From NCBI GenBank assembly GCA_947478785.1, contig CANJXI010000014.1, positions 1 to 60,631 of the forward strand: a stretch of 60,631 nt of DNA. Reading direction: 5' to 3'. This DNA is from Caulobacteraceae bacterium (lineage in GTDB: Bacteria; Pseudomonadota; Alphaproteobacteria; Caulobacterales; Caulobacteraceae). This document shows, piece by piece, positions 42,944 to 51,867 of this stretch (its first letter is position 1; every line of letters starts with the position of its first letter). The position numbers and the translations under genes were made by a program. Under the pieces are notes generated by a model. The model had not been told where the DNA came from, searched no databases, and worked only from the letters and a program-made list of their open reading frames with translations.

Positions 42944-43857
42944 CGCCGGACGAAACAGGCCTGGCCCGAGGCGCGCAGGGTTCCGCAGAACGCCTCGCCG
43001 TCTCGCGCGCCGTCGAAGCCCGCGATGACCACCCGGTAGAACGTGGCGCCCTTGACCACCGCGGTTTCCACGTGACCTGACAGGGGCGAACGCCAGGCGG
43101 CGACCTTGCCCTTGATCCCGGCCAGCGCCAGCCGGGCCCCGGCGGGACTGGTCGAGGCGGCGATCTGCACCGCGCCCTTGCCCGCCACCGCGGCGGCGGG
43201 CCGCGGCTGCGGCGCGGCGGCGGAAAAGTCCGCGCCGCCGGGCGTCTCGATGAAGGTGCGCAGCGTCAGCGGCTTGGCTTTCGGCGGCGATGGCGTGCGC
43301 GGCGGCGGCGGCGTGCGCGGCAGGCTGACCCGCTGGGCGGCCACGAGGTCGGAGCTGTCGACCAGCGGCCAGCGGAAGTTCGGCTCGCAGACCGCGCGCC
43401 AGACGCTGTCCAGCGCCGCTCCGGGCGTGGGCTCGCGCCAAACGCTGTCGTCCGGCCGGACCTCCTGGCCCGCTTCCAGCAGGTTGCGGGCGTGGTAGCC
43501 GGTGGTCGCCCCCTGGCGGACCTTGTGGGCGGGGCAATCCACGTCCAGCACCATGTACCAGGAGAGGTAGCCCTCCCGCTCGCGCACCGTGGGATCGATC
43601 GCCTCGGCCCGCATGGTCATGCGGAAGCGGGGCTCGTCGGAGATGCGGCGGACCTGCATAAGGGCGGTGATCGCCGAGGGGCCGACCGCGACCACCTGCT
43701 TGGGCGAGATATCGGTCTCGCGCTTCAGCCAGTCGAGCAGGGCCGGCCTGTCCATCGTCTCGGGGAAGCTGACCGGCGAGGCCTGGTCCTGCGCCCGCGC
43801 CGACGCCGCGAAGGCCAGCGCCAGGATACAGCTGGCGATGCGAAGCGAGGAACCCAT
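42940..43857 (-). CDS. SPOR domain-containing exported protein
   Basis: The 305-residue product has a signal peptide (cleavage near ARA-QDQ, residue 22), a region with two conserved-looking Cys residues (VLDVDCPAHKVRQG, VWRAVCEPNFRW), a proline-rich linker (about 180-200) and a C-terminal SPOR domain (about 228-305, AVQIAASTSPAGARLAL ... GEAFCGTLRASGQACFV). SPOR domains bind denuded peptidoglycan at the septum. Function beyond periplasmic peptidoglycan binding is unknown. Its stop is in the 118-bp repeat. Confidence 0.82.
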   Translation of the reverse strand: MGSSLRIASCILALAFAASARAQDQASPVSFPETMDRPALLDWLKRETDISPKQVVAVGPSAITALMQVRRISDEPRFRMTMRAEAIDPTVREREGYLSWYMVLDVDCPAHKVRQGATTGYHARNLLEAGQEVRPDDSVWREPTPGAALDSVWRAVCEPNFRWPLVDSSDLVAAQRVSLPRTPPPPRTPSPPKAKPLTLRTFIETPGGADFSAAAPQPRPAAAVAGKGAVQIAASTSPAGARLALAGIKGKVAAWRSPLSGHVETAVVKGATFYRVVIAGFDGARDGEAFCGTLRASGQACFVRR

Positions 43858-43881
43858 GGCCTTTGATACCCGAGTCGCAGC

Positions 43882-44550
43882 CTAGCTGCGCTGTGCTTCC
43901 AGCAGGTCCCGCACCTCATGCAGATCGCGCGCGATGCGGACGCAGAGATTGTGCATCTCCTGGGTGGGATCGAGCAAGTCCGGGACCATGATCGTCATCA
44001 TCCCGGCGGATGAGGCCGAGCGGACGCCGTTGTGGCTGTCTTCCAGGGCCAGGCAGTCTGCGGGATCGACGCCCAATGCCCGGGCGGCCAGCAGGAAGGG
44101 TTCGGGATGCGGCTTGTGCCGGGTCTGGACGTCACGGGTGATCAGGGCGTGGAAGCGGTCCACCAGACTGTGCGGACCCAGGCTGTGACGCACGCTTTCC
44201 AGATTGGACGAGGTGGCGATGGCGCGCGGCAGGCCAAGCGCGTCCAGATGGTCGAGGATCTCCACGACGCCGGCTTTCAGGGCTATGCCGGCGGACAGTT
44301 CCTCGTCGAAGTGGGCGCTCACCGCCTCGGACCAGGCCTCCAGATCGAAGCCCTCTCCAAAGTGCGCCACGACGATCTCGTCGCTGGAGACGCGCGGGAG
44401 CCCCACCATGCGCTGGAAGATCGCGAACGGCAGCTCGCCGTCGATGCGGCTGGCCGCCCGCTGCATGGCCCGGAACACCACCGCCTCGGTGTCGACGAGC
44501 AGGCCGTCCATGTCGAAGACGACGGCTTTGACGGGGCGCGGAAGCAGCAT
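43882..44550 (-). CDS. HAD-family phosphatase (beta-phosphoglucomutase-like)
   Basis: The 222-residue product has HAD motif I VVFDMDGLLVDTE (Asp about residues 12 and 14), motif II in IATSSNLESV, the lysine in RHKPHPEPFLLAA and motif IV LALEDSHNGVRSA. A helical cap (about 20-90) marks it as subfamily IA. Its ATG overlaps the serB stop (ATGA). The substrate is probably a small phosphorylated sugar or metabolite. Confidence 0.9.
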   Translation of the reverse strand: MLLPRPVKAVVFDMDGLLVDTEAVVFRAMQRAASRIDGELPFAIFQRMVGLPRVSSDEIVVAHFGEGFDLEAWSEAVSAHFDEELSAGIALKAGVVEILDHLDALGLPRAIATSSNLESVRHSLGPHSLVDRFHALITRDVQTRHKPHPEPFLLAARALGVDPADCLALEDSHNGVRSASSAGMMTIMVPDLLDPTQEMHNLCVRIARDLHEVRDLLEAQRS

Positions 44551-45446
44551 CAGTCGGTCACGAACTCGGAGGCGTTGTAGCCCTGGAAATAGAGCAGCGC
44601 GGTGAGGTCGGCGTGGTCGACCTTGGCGTCGGCCTGGGCGGCCACCATGGGCTTTGCGCGATAGGCGACGCCCAGGCCGGCGGCCTCGATCATCGCCAGG
44701 TCGTTGGCCCCGTCGCCGATCGCCAGCGTCGCCGACAAGGGAATGCCGAGGGCGGCGGCGTCCTCCTTGAGGGCCGCGAGCTTGGCCTCCTTGCCGAGGA
44801 TCGGCTCTCCGACCTGGCCGGTGAGCTTGCCGTCCGCCTCGATCAGGGTGTTGGCCCGGTCCGTCTGGAAGCCCGCCGCCTGGGCCACGCGGGCGGTGAA
44901 GAACTTGAAGCCGCCGGAGACCAGGGCGCAATGGGCGCCGTGGGCGGCCATGGTCCGCACCAGGGTCCGCGCGCCGGGATTGAGGCGCACGCGCTGGTCG
45001 TAGGCCTGCTGCAGGGCCGCGACCGGCAGGCCCTTCAGCATCCCGACCCGCTCTCGCAGCGCGCCCTCGAAGGCCAGTTCGCCGCGCATGGCGCGCTGGG
45101 TGATCGCGGATATCTCGGCCTTCAGGCCGGCGAAGTCGGCCAGTTCGTCCAGGCACTCGACGTTGATGATGGTGGAGTCCATGTCGGCGACCAGGAGGCG
45201 CTTGCGGCGGCCTTCGAGCGGCTGGAGGCACCAGTCGAGTTGCTGGTCGGCCATCGGCGCCCGCAGCGCCGCGCGCACCGCCGCCAGGTCGTCAGCCTCA
45301 AGGATCACGTCGGTGGCCGCCCCGTCGCCGGCGTCCAGCTTGCGAGATTCCTTGCCGCGCGCGCCGACGCTGGCGAACACTTCGCGTAGGTTGACCGAGA
45401 AGGCGCCCGCGTTGGGGGGCGCCACGAGCGTGAGGACGAGTTCCAT
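44550..45446 (-). CDS. serB: Phosphoserine phosphatase
   Basis: SerB carries out the last step of serine synthesis, hydrolysing phosphoserine. The 298-residue product has an N-terminal regulatory region (about 1-75) and the catalytic HAD domain with [35 protein letters not shown] and [21 protein letters not shown]. The start ATG at 45444-45446 lies in a CATG shared with the divergent miaA start. Length is typical. Confidence 0.95.
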   Translation of the reverse strand: MELVLTLVAPPNAGAFSVNLREVFASVGARGKESRKLDAGDGAATDVILEADDLAAVRAALRAPMADQQLDWCLQPLEGRRKRLLVADMDSTIINVECLDELADFAGLKAEISAITQRAMRGELAFEGALRERVGMLKGLPVAALQQAYDQRVRLNPGARTLVRTMAAHGAHCALVSGGFKFFTARVAQAAGFQTDRANTLIEADGKLTGQVGEPILGKEAKLAALKEDAAALGIPLSATLAIGDGANDLAMIEAAGLGVAYRAKPMVAAQADAKVDHADLTALLYFQGYNASEFVTD

Positions 45447-46374
45447 GACGGGCCGCATCTGGCTGATCGCCGGGCCCACGGCAAGCGGCAAGTCGGCGCT
45501 CGCGCTGCGGCTGGCCGAACACGCGGGCGCCGAGATCGTCAACGCCGACTCCATGCAGCTCTACCGCGACCTGCCGATCCTGAGCGCCCGGCCTTCGCCG
45601 GAGGACAAAGCCCGCGCGCCGCATCACCTGTTCGGCACGGTGGACGCCGCCGACGGCTGGTCGGTGGGGCGATGGCTGCGGGCGGCGACGGAGGTGATTT
45701 GCCAGATCGACGCACGGGGACGCCCGGCGATCGTGGTGGGCGGGACAGGTCTCTACTTCAGCGCGCTCACCAAGGGGCTGGCCGATATCCCGGCAGTTCC
45801 CACCGAGATCCGGCGCGAAGTCACCACAGATTACGACCGTCTCGGCGAGGCCGCTTTCCGGGAGCGCCTGGCCGCGCACGATCCGATGAGCGCCGAGCGC
45901 ATCGAGGCCGGAGACCGCCAGCGTCTGATCCGCGCCTGGGCGGTCTATGCCGCGACCGGCAAGGCGCTCAGCGACTGGCGCGAAACAGGCAAGCCGACGC
46001 TGGCGCCCGGGACCTGGCGCGGCGTCGCCCTGGAGCCGCCCCGCGAGACCCTCAATGCCCGCTGCGACACCCGGCTCCGACAGATGGTCGAGGCGGGCGT
46101 CCTGGCCGAGGTCGCCGCCCTGGCCGCCCGCGATCTCGCCGCCGACCTGCCGGCCCTGAAAGCCGTCGGCGTCCGTGAATTCATAGCCCACCTGCGGGGC
46201 GAGACGTCGCTGGAGGCCGCGCTCGACGCCGCCCAGCGCGAGACCCGCCGCTACGCCAAGCGCCAAATGACCTGGATGCGCGGGCAGATGGCCGACTGGC
46301 CACGGCTGGACGAAATCGAGACCGACGGCCAGTGGAGGCAGTTTCTTGCGCTTAACCCCGCCTTGACGCCCTGA
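45445..46374 (+). CDS. miaA: tRNA dimethylallyltransferase
   Basis: MiaA adds a dimethylallyl group to A37 of tRNAs reading UNN codons, using DMAPP. The 309-residue product has the P-loop [14 protein letters not shown] (from about residue 8), the [19 protein letters not shown] motif and [17 protein letters not shown] about 9 bases upstream lies within the serB coding region. The start codon shares a CATG with serB on the other strand. Confidence 0.96.
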   Translation: MTGRIWLIAGPTASGKSALALRLAEHAGAEIVNADSMQLYRDLPILSARPSPEDKARAPHHLFGTVDAADGWSVGRWLRAATEVICQIDARGRPAIVVGGTGLYFSALTKGLADIPAVPTEIRREVTTDYDRLGEAAFRERLAAHDPMSAERIEAGDRQRLIRAWAVYAATGKALSDWRETGKPTLAPGTWRGVALEPPRETLNARCDTRLRQMVEAGVLAEVAALAARDLAADLPALKAVGVREFIAHLRGETSLEAALDAAQRETRRYAKRQMTWMRGQMADWPRLDEIETDGQWRQFLALNPALTP

Positions 46375-46419
46375 TCGCGGCATGGCACAGGGCTGATCCT
46401 CGTATTCGAAGGATTTCCC

Positions 46420-46464
46420 GTGCGCGCAAGTCTCGTAGTCGTAAGGCGATCGTCGGCGGACTGA
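46420..46464 (+). CDS. Leader peptide of the ilvB attenuator
   Basis: A GTG at 46420, preceded by AAGGA with 8 bases spacing, opens 14 codons ending in TGA: MRASLVVVRRSSAD. It contains Leu-Val-Val-Val (CTC GTA GTC GTA), the products of the pathway controlled. Stalling here when charged Val or Leu tRNA is scarce would decide between hairpins downstream. The peptide is too short to recognise except by context. Confidence 0.75.
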   Translation: MRASLVVVRRSSAD

Positions 46465-46521
46465 CCTCAAGCGTCAGCCCGGATACGATCGCTTGCACCA
46501 GGCCCCCCGAGGGCCTTTTTT
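46446..46521 (+). terminator. ilvB attenuator: antiterminator and intrinsic terminator
   Basis: GCGATCGT (46446-46453) can pair with ACGATCGC (46485-46492), and CTGAC pairs with GTCAG at 46461-46477. The terminator is AGGCCC (46500-46505) with GGGCCT (46511-46516) followed by six T (46516-46521). It ends one base before the first ilvB ATG. The arrangement is that of a transcription attenuator coupled to the leader peptide. Confidence 0.75.
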
Positions 46522-46522
46522 A

Positions 46523-48352
46523 ATGCCCGAAACCAGAGCAACCGACATGACCGCCCACCAGACCATCGAAGCCCAGAAGACCGCAGCCCAGGACGAGACC
46601 CTCACCGGCGCCGAGATCGTCGTGCGCGCCCTGCTCGACCAGGGGGTCGAGGTGCTGTTCGGGTATCCGGGCGGCGCGGTGCTGCCGATCTACGACGCGC
46701 TCTTCGCCGAGCCCCGGCTGCGCCACATCCTGGTGCGCCACGAACAGGGCGCGACCCACGCGGCGGAGGGCTATGCGCGCTCCACCGGCAAGCCGGGCGT
46801 GGTGCTGGTGACGTCGGGTCCCGGCGCGACCAACGCAGTGACCGGCATCGTCGACGCCCTGATGGACTCCATCCCGCTGGTGGTGATCACCGGCCAGGTC
46901 GCCACCCACCTGATCGGCACCGACGCCTTCCAGGAATGCGACACCATCGGCATCACCCGGCCCTGCACCAAGCACAACTACCTGGTTAAGGACGTCGCCG
47001 ACCTGCCCCGGATCATGCACGAGGCCTTCCATATCGCCACGTCCGGGCGGCCGGGGCCCGTGGTCATCGATATCCCCAAGGACGTGCAGTTCTCCAAGGG
47101 CGTCTACCAGGGCCCCAGCGAAGTGAAGCACAGCCACAACTACGCCCCGCGCACCAAGGGCGACGCCGGCAAGATCGCCGAGGCCGTGGCCCTGATCGCC
47201 CAGGCCAAGCGCCCGATCCTCTATACCGGGGGCGGGGTGATCAATGCAGGACCCAAGGCCGCGGCCCTGCTGCGCGAATTCCAGGCGCTGATCGGCGCGC
47301 CCGTCACCTCGACCCTGATGGGCCTGGGCGCCTTCCCGGCGTCGAGCCCGGCGTGGCTCGGGATGCTGGGCATGCACGGCTCCTACGAGGCCAACAACGC
47401 CATGCACGACTGCGACGTGATGGTGGCCATCGGCGCGCGGTTCGACGACCGGGTGACCGGCCGCCTGGACGCCTTCGCCCCGACCTCGCGCAAGATCCAC
47501 GTGGACATCGACGCCTCCTCGATCGGCAAGAACGTGCGCTGCGACATCGGCATCGTCGGCGACGCGGCCTCGGTGCTGGCCGACATGATCGCCGCCTGGA
47601 AGCAGCTGAAGCCCAGGCAGGACAAGGCGGCGTTGGCCGACTGGGACCGGCAGATCGAGACCTGGCGGGCCCGCAACTCCTTCGGCTACAGCCCCGACGC
47701 CAAGCTGATCAAACCGCAGCACGCCATCCAGCGGCTCTATGAGCTGACCCGGGGCCACGACGTCTACATCACCACCGAGGTCGGCCAGCACCAGATGTGG
47801 GCCGCCCAGTTCTTCCATTTCGAGGAGCCGAACCGCTGGATGACCTCCGGCGGCCTGGGCACCATGGGCTACGGCCTGCCCGCCGCGGTGGGCGTGCAGA
47901 TCGCCCACCCGGGCTCCCTCGTCATCGACATCGCCGGCGACGCCAGCGTGCAGATGACCATGCAGGAGATGTCGACGGCGGTGCAGCACGACCTGCCGAT
48001 CAAGATCTTCATCCTCAACAACGAGTGGATGGGCATGGTCCGCCAGTGGCAGCAGCTGCTGCACGGGGAGCGCTATTCGCACTCCTATTCGGCCAGCCTG
48101 CCCGACTTCGTGAAGCTGGCCGAGGCCTATGGCGGCGTCGGCATCCGCGCCGAACACCCCGACGAGCTGGATGAGAAGATCCTGCAGATGATCAACTCGC
48201 CAAAGCCGGTGATCTTCGACTGCCGGGTGACCAAGGAAGAGAACTGCTTCCCGATGATCGTCTCCGGCAAGGCGCACAACGAGATGACCATGGCCGACGA
48301 GGCCACGGACCTGGGCTCGCTGGTGTCGGATGCGGGAAAACGGCTGGTGTGA
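46523..48352 (+). CDS. ilvB: Acetolactate synthase large (catalytic) subunit
   Basis: The enzyme condenses two pyruvates, or pyruvate and 2-oxobutyrate, as the first common step of Val/Leu/Ile synthesis, using TPP and FAD. The 609-residue product has GAEIVVRALLDQGVEVLFGYPGGAVLP (split: GAEIVVRALLDQGV, EVLFGYPGGAVLP), HEQGATHAAEGYAR, and the TPP motif GDASVQMTMQEM with NNEWMGMVRQW. The start may be 46523 (MPETRA) or 46547 (MTAHQ); both lie just downstream of the attenuator. ilvN lies 2.1 kb downstream. Confidence 0.96.
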   Translation: MPETRATDMTAHQTIEAQKTAAQDETLTGAEIVVRALLDQGVEVLFGYPGGAVLPIYDALFAEPRLRHILVRHEQGATHAAEGYARSTGKPGVVLVTSGPGATNAVTGIVDALMDSIPLVVITGQVATHLIGTDAFQECDTIGITRPCTKHNYLVKDVADLPRIMHEAFHIATSGRPGPVVIDIPKDVQFSKGVYQGPSEVKHSHNYAPRTKGDAGKIAEAVALIAQAKRPILYTGGGVINAGPKAAALLREFQALIGAPVTSTLMGLGAFPASSPAWLGMLGMHGSYEANNAMHDCDVMVAIGARFDDRVTGRLDAFAPTSRKIHVDIDASSIGKNVRCDIGIVGDAASVLADMIAAWKQLKPRQDKAALADWDRQIETWRARNSFGYSPDAKLIKPQHAIQRLYELTRGHDVYITTEVGQHQMWAAQFFHFEEPNRWMTSGGLGTMGYGLPAAVGVQIAHPGSLVIDIAGDASVQMTMQEMSTAVQHDLPIKIFILNNEWMGMVRQWQQLLHGERYSHSYSASLPDFVKLAEAYGGVGIRAEHPDELDEKILQMINSPKPVIFDCRVTKEENCFPMIVSGKAHNEMTMADEATDLGSLVSDAGKRLV

Positions 48353-48462
48353 TGTCGGGATCGGTTGGCCCCGGACGTCATTCAAATGACGCCACCGACC
48401 GTTTAGGTGGCTGAACCGACCTGGCGCGGCTCGCGGGCCGCGCCCCCAACCGGAGACGCGCC

Positions 48463-49239
48463 ATGACCGATCACCAGGGCCTTTTCATCTGGTATGAGCT
48501 GATCACCACCGACCCCGAAGGCGCCAAGGCCTTCTATGCCGACGTCGTGGGCTGGACGACGAGCGACATGGACATGGGCGGGATGATCTACACGATCGTC
48601 GAGGCCGGCGGCCAGGGGGTGGGTGGCCTGATGCTCATCCCGCCCGAGGCCAAGGCCATGGGCGCGCCGCCCTGCTGGACCGGCTACGTTGCGGTGAATG
48701 ACTGCGACGCGGCGGCGGCCAAGGTGACGAGTCTCGGCGGTTCGGTGATGAAGGCGCCCGCCGATATCCCCGGCGTCGGCCGCTTCGCCATCGTCGCCGA
48801 TCCGCATGGCGCGGCCTTCGCCATCATGACGCCGGCGCCCATGGAGACCGAACGGGCCCGCCCGCCCATGCGCACGCCCGGGCAGGCGAGCTGGCACGAG
48901 CTCTACGCCGGCGACCTGGAGCAGGCCTGGGCGTTCTACAGCGCGCTCTTCGGCTGGCGGAAGGACGAGGCCATGGATATGGGGCCGATGGGGACTTACC
49001 AGCTCTTCGCCAACCAGGACGGGGTGGTCGGCGCCATGATGAAGGCGGCCGACGGCGGTCCGAAGCCGACCTGGAACTTCTACTTCCAGGTCGGCGGCAT
49101 CGACGCCGCCGCCGCGCGGGTCACCGCAGGCGGCGGCCAGGTGCTGAACGGCCCGATGGAAGTCCCGGGCGAGGACTGGGTGCTCCAGGGCCGCGACCCG
49201 CAAGGCGCGAGCTTCGCCCTGGTTGGCCGCAAGGGGTAG
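48463..49239 (+). CDS. VOC-family protein with two glyoxalase-like domains
   Basis: The 258-residue product has two vicinal-oxygen-chelate domains: about 1-125 (FIWYELITTDPEGAKAFYADVVGW ... FAIVADPHGAAFAIM, split to keep motifs short) and about 135-258 (ASWHELYAGDLEQAWAFYSALFGW ... GRDPQGASFALVG). Such paired-domain proteins are often annotated as glyoxalase or bleomycin-resistance-like. The substrate is unknown. It lies between ilvB and ilvN on the same strand. Confidence 0.88.
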   Translation: MTDHQGLFIWYELITTDPEGAKAFYADVVGWTTSDMDMGGMIYTIVEAGGQGVGGLMLIPPEAKAMGAPPCWTGYVAVNDCDAAAAKVTSLGGSVMKAPADIPGVGRFAIVADPHGAAFAIMTPAPMETERARPPMRTPGQASWHELYAGDLEQAWAFYSALFGWRKDEAMDMGPMGTYQLFANQDGVVGAMMKAADGGPKPTWNFYFQVGGIDAAAARVTAGGGQVLNGPMEVPGEDWVLQGRDPQGASFALVGRKG

Positions 49240-49276
49240 CGGCGGTTCAGTCAGGTCATTGATCTTATTTACGAAC

Positions 49277-49401
49277 CGTCATGGCCAGGCATGTCCCGGC
49301 CACCCATAGACACCGAGGTTGCCGAACAGGCCGCGGCGCCGGCGCCGCCAATCTTGAACGGCCCGCGTTTCTGGGTGGCCGGGACATGCCCGGCCATGAC
49401 G
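49277..49401. repeat. Inverted-repeat element with 30-bp termini, copy 2
   Basis: Arms at 49277-49306 and 49372-49401 are reverse complements with one mismatch, and match the copy at 23078-23201. Only the inner AGACACCGAGGT and GCGTTT parts are shared; the core has diverged. It lies between the convergent VOC and DUF1993 genes and could act as a terminator. Confidence 0.85.
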
Positions 49402-49426
49402 GTCCTGGAAAGCAGCCAGCTGACTG

Positions 49427-49945
49427 TCACGCCTTGAGCCGGATCGCGCCCAGGTAGTCGCGCTTGCCCAGCGGGACGCCCTTCTGCCGCAGGATGTCGT
49501 AGGCGGTGGTGGCGTGGAAATGGAAGTTGGGGATGGAGAAGGAGAGAAGGAAGTCCTCGACCACGAAAGGCATCTTGTGCTCGCCGATCTGGAAGATCAC
49601 GTCGCGGCCCTCGAGCGCATTGACCTCGCCGGGCGTGACGGCCTCCAGGGCCGTGCGGGCGTCGGCGATCAGCTTCCGCAGGCCGGCGTAGTCCAGCTCG
49701 TTGGGCGGGGACATCTGGACCAGGCCCGCCTTCGAACCCGCGATCGCGCCGGCCGAGTGGTGCGCGACCGAGATGATCTGGAAGCGGAACGGCAGCATGT
49801 CGCCGTGCAGGCGGGTCTCGACCACCTCTTCCGGATCCATGCCGTTGGCCTTGAAGTGCGCGAGTGACTTGTCGAGGAAGCCCGCGACGCTCCCCAGGGT
49901 CTGCAGAAAGGACCTGACACTGAGGTCGTAGAGTGAAATCGCCAT
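49427..49945 (-). CDS. DUF1993 family protein
   Basis: The 172-residue product starts MAISLYDLSVRSFLQTLGSV and has RFQIISVAHHSAGAI, EGRDVIFQIGEHKMPF and SIPNFHFHATTAYDILRQKG, typical of DUF1993, a helical DinB-like fold. The paired histidines suggest a metal site. Function is unknown. I chose ATG 49943-49945 because the upstream extension is unlike the family. Confidence 0.86.
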   Translation of the reverse strand: MAISLYDLSVRSFLQTLGSVAGFLDKSLAHFKANGMDPEEVVETRLHGDMLPFRFQIISVAHHSAGAIAGSKAGLVQMSPPNELDYAGLRKLIADARTALEAVTPGEVNALEGRDVIFQIGEHKMPFVVEDFLLSFSIPNFHFHATTAYDILRQKGVPLGKRDYLGAIRLKA

Positions 49946-50023
49946 GGCCGCCGCTCCCGTCGCGCTTGCTGTCGTTGGCGCCATTTCGCCCGACGGCGGG
50001 CGGAATCCAAGCCCTAGCTTGAT

Positions 50024-50335
50024 CTAGCGTGCGCCAAGCCTCGCCAGAACCTCGCGAGGGATGTCGTACTGGGCGATGACGGCGGCGCGATCGCGCAGGC
50101 CCAGCACCTCGCGCTGGACGAAGAAGCACCACACCGCGTCGGCCGCGGCCTTCAGCACCTCGGCCCGGCCCTCGCCCTGGTGGTCGCGCAGCCGCTCAAG
50201 CGCCGCCTGAGCCTTGCTGCCCATCCGGCCCAGCGAGGCGGCCTGCTCCTCCAGCAGTTCATGGCGGAACGCGGCGTCGCCGGTCTCGACGCCGAGGCGC
50301 CGGGCGAAGGACTGGGGCATGCGCAGCGAGGACAT
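50024..50335 (-). CDS. DUF6665 family small protein
   Basis: The 103-residue product (MSSLRMPQSFARRLGVETGD ...) is helical, with RHELLEEQAASLGRMGSKAQ and ending YDIPREVLARLGAR, matching DUF6665. Function is unknown. The start at 50333-50335 is chosen over an upstream in-frame ATG that would approach the ilvN promoter. It is convergent to nothing and divergent from ilvN. Confidence 0.75.
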   Translation of the reverse strand: MSSLRMPQSFARRLGVETGDAAFRHELLEEQAASLGRMGSKAQAALERLRDHQGEGRAEVLKAAADAVWCFFVQREVLGLRDRAAVIAQYDIPREVLARLGAR

Positions 50336-50425
50336 GGGTGGGAATGTTGGACGTAATCCGCCCGCTCGCAAGTCGGAGCGTGACAGGGACTGGCAGCCCT
50401 AAGGCAGGTCGCACTATAAGGGGCC

Positions 50426-50980
50426 ATGACCACCGACACCGCCCAGCCCGCCTCCGTCTACGACCTGACCCCCTCCGAGGAGGCCGAGAGCCTGGCGACC
50501 TTCGCCGTGCTGGTCGATAACGAGCCCGGCGTGCTCCACCGGCTGGTCGGCCTGTTCGCCGCGCGCGGCTACAACATCGAGAGCCTGACGGTGGCCGAGA
50601 CCGACCGCAAGGCGCACACCAGCCGGGTGACCATCGTCACCCGCGGCACCCCGCACGTGCTGGGCCAGATCGAGGCGCAGCTGACCAAGATGGTCTCCAC
50701 CCGCCACGTGCAGGACGTGACGCGCGACCCCAACGGCCTGGAGCGCGAGCTGGCCCTGGTGAAGGTGAGGGGGACCGGGACGGACCGGGTCGAGGCGCTG
50801 CGCGTCTCCGATATCTTCCGCTGCAAGGTGATCGACACGGCGCTCGACAGCTTCGTCTTCGAAGTGACCGGCGCGCCATCGAAGATCGACAAGTTCGTGG
50901 AACTGATGCGCCCGCTGGGCCTCGCCGAGGTGTCGCGCACCGGGGTGCTGTCGATCCAGCGCGGGACCGACATCCTGTAG
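50426..50980 (+). CDS. ilvN: Acetolactate synthase small (regulatory) subunit
   Basis: IlvN stimulates IlvB and confers feedback inhibition by valine. The 184-residue product has the N-terminal ACT domain (ATFAVLVDNEPGVLHRLVGLF, split AVLVDNEPGVLHRL; RGYNIESLTVAETD) and the C-terminal regulatory domain (VIDTALDSFVFEVTGAPSKID). Length is typical. It is separated from ilvB by VOC, DUF1993 and DUF6665 genes, two of them on the other strand, so it needs its own promoter. Confidence 0.95.
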   Translation: MTTDTAQPASVYDLTPSEEAESLATFAVLVDNEPGVLHRLVGLFAARGYNIESLTVAETDRKAHTSRVTIVTRGTPHVLGQIEAQLTKMVSTRHVQDVTRDPNGLERELALVKVRGTGTDRVEALRVSDIFRCKVIDTALDSFVFEVTGAPSKIDKFVELMRPLGLAEVSRTGVLSIQRGTDIL

Positions 50981-51019
50981 CGCCCAGGAACCGCCGCATG
51001 GATGCGGTCCTCTGAGGCC

Positions 51020-51865
51020 ATGCGCCTCTTCCTCGCAGCCTTTTTGATCGCCGCCCTCGGCGGCTCCGCCCGGGCGCAGATCGCCGGCCCGCCGCGCGGG
51101 ACGCCGCCCGCCGAGGCCGGGACCTGGCCCTTCCCGCCGCCCGACCCGAAGAGCTGGTGGGACGACAAACGTCCCCCGCCCTCCGAGGCCGCCGACCCGC
51201 TGGGCGGACGCCGCCTGGGACGTGGAGAGCGGCTTCCTGTCATCGACGGCGCGCCGGATCCCGCCACCTATCGCCTGTGGGGACTGGCGCCATTGCAGTG
51301 GCAATCGCCGCACGGCGAGGAACTGGTGCTGGAAGCCTGGGTGCGGCCGGCGCTCGGCGTGCGCCAGAGCGTCGTCCGCGTGATCGTGCGGCGCGACGGC
51401 AAGGCCTTCGTCCAGGCCCGCGCGGGCCTGGCCTGCTGCGAACCGGGGATCGCCAGGAGGGTCGGCTTCGACGCCGAATTGCCGGCCGGATCGGCGGCGG
51501 CGTTCGCGGCGCTGAAGGACAATGCGCTGTGGGCCGCGCCGCGCGACGTGCGCGTGCTCGAGGGGGGCAGCGCGGAAGGCGTCTGCGTGGACGGGGTGTC
51601 CTATGACCTCATCCTGCTGACCTCCGCCCGGTCGCGCGTGCTGCGGCGGGCCTGCGATCCCGCCGCGATCGGACAGGTCGCCGACGTGCTGGAGCCGGTG
51701 CTGCGCGCCGCGCTCGGCCACGAGCCGCGCTTCGACGTGCTGTTCCCGAGCGGCGCGGATTTCGGCGCGGCGCGGCGCGACTACCAGCGGCTGATCCGCG
51801 AGGGCGGCGCGCTGAAGGCCGATCCCGACGCCCGGCCTCCGCCCCCCGACGACGCGCAGCCCTGA
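51020..51865 (+). CDS. Exported protein of unknown function
   Basis: The 281-residue product has a signal peptide (MRLFLAAFLIAALGGSARAQ) and a proline-rich start (FPPPDPKSWWDDKRPPP). The mature domain contains YRLWGLAPLQWQSPHGEELV, two adjacent Cys (LACCEPG), EGVCVDGVSYDLIL and a C-terminal Pro/Asp-rich tail. I do not recognise the family. ATG 51020 is chosen over ATG 51002 for a better signal peptide. Confidence 0.75.
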   Translation: MRLFLAAFLIAALGGSARAQIAGPPRGTPPAEAGTWPFPPPDPKSWWDDKRPPPSEAADPLGGRRLGRGERLPVIDGAPDPATYRLWGLAPLQWQSPHGEELVLEAWVRPALGVRQSVVRVIVRRDGKAFVQARAGLACCEPGIARRVGFDAELPAGSAAAFAALKDNALWAAPRDVRVLEGGSAEGVCVDGVSYDLILLTSARSRVLRRACDPAAIGQVADVLEPVLRAALGHEPRFDVLFPSGADFGAARRDYQRLIREGGALKADPDARPPPPDDAQP

Positions 51866-51867
51866 CG

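Noticed and set aside
46493..46522. ilvB start at 46493
   Set aside because: The added residues are the translation of the attenuator terminator and its T-run; the start lies at 46523 or 46547.
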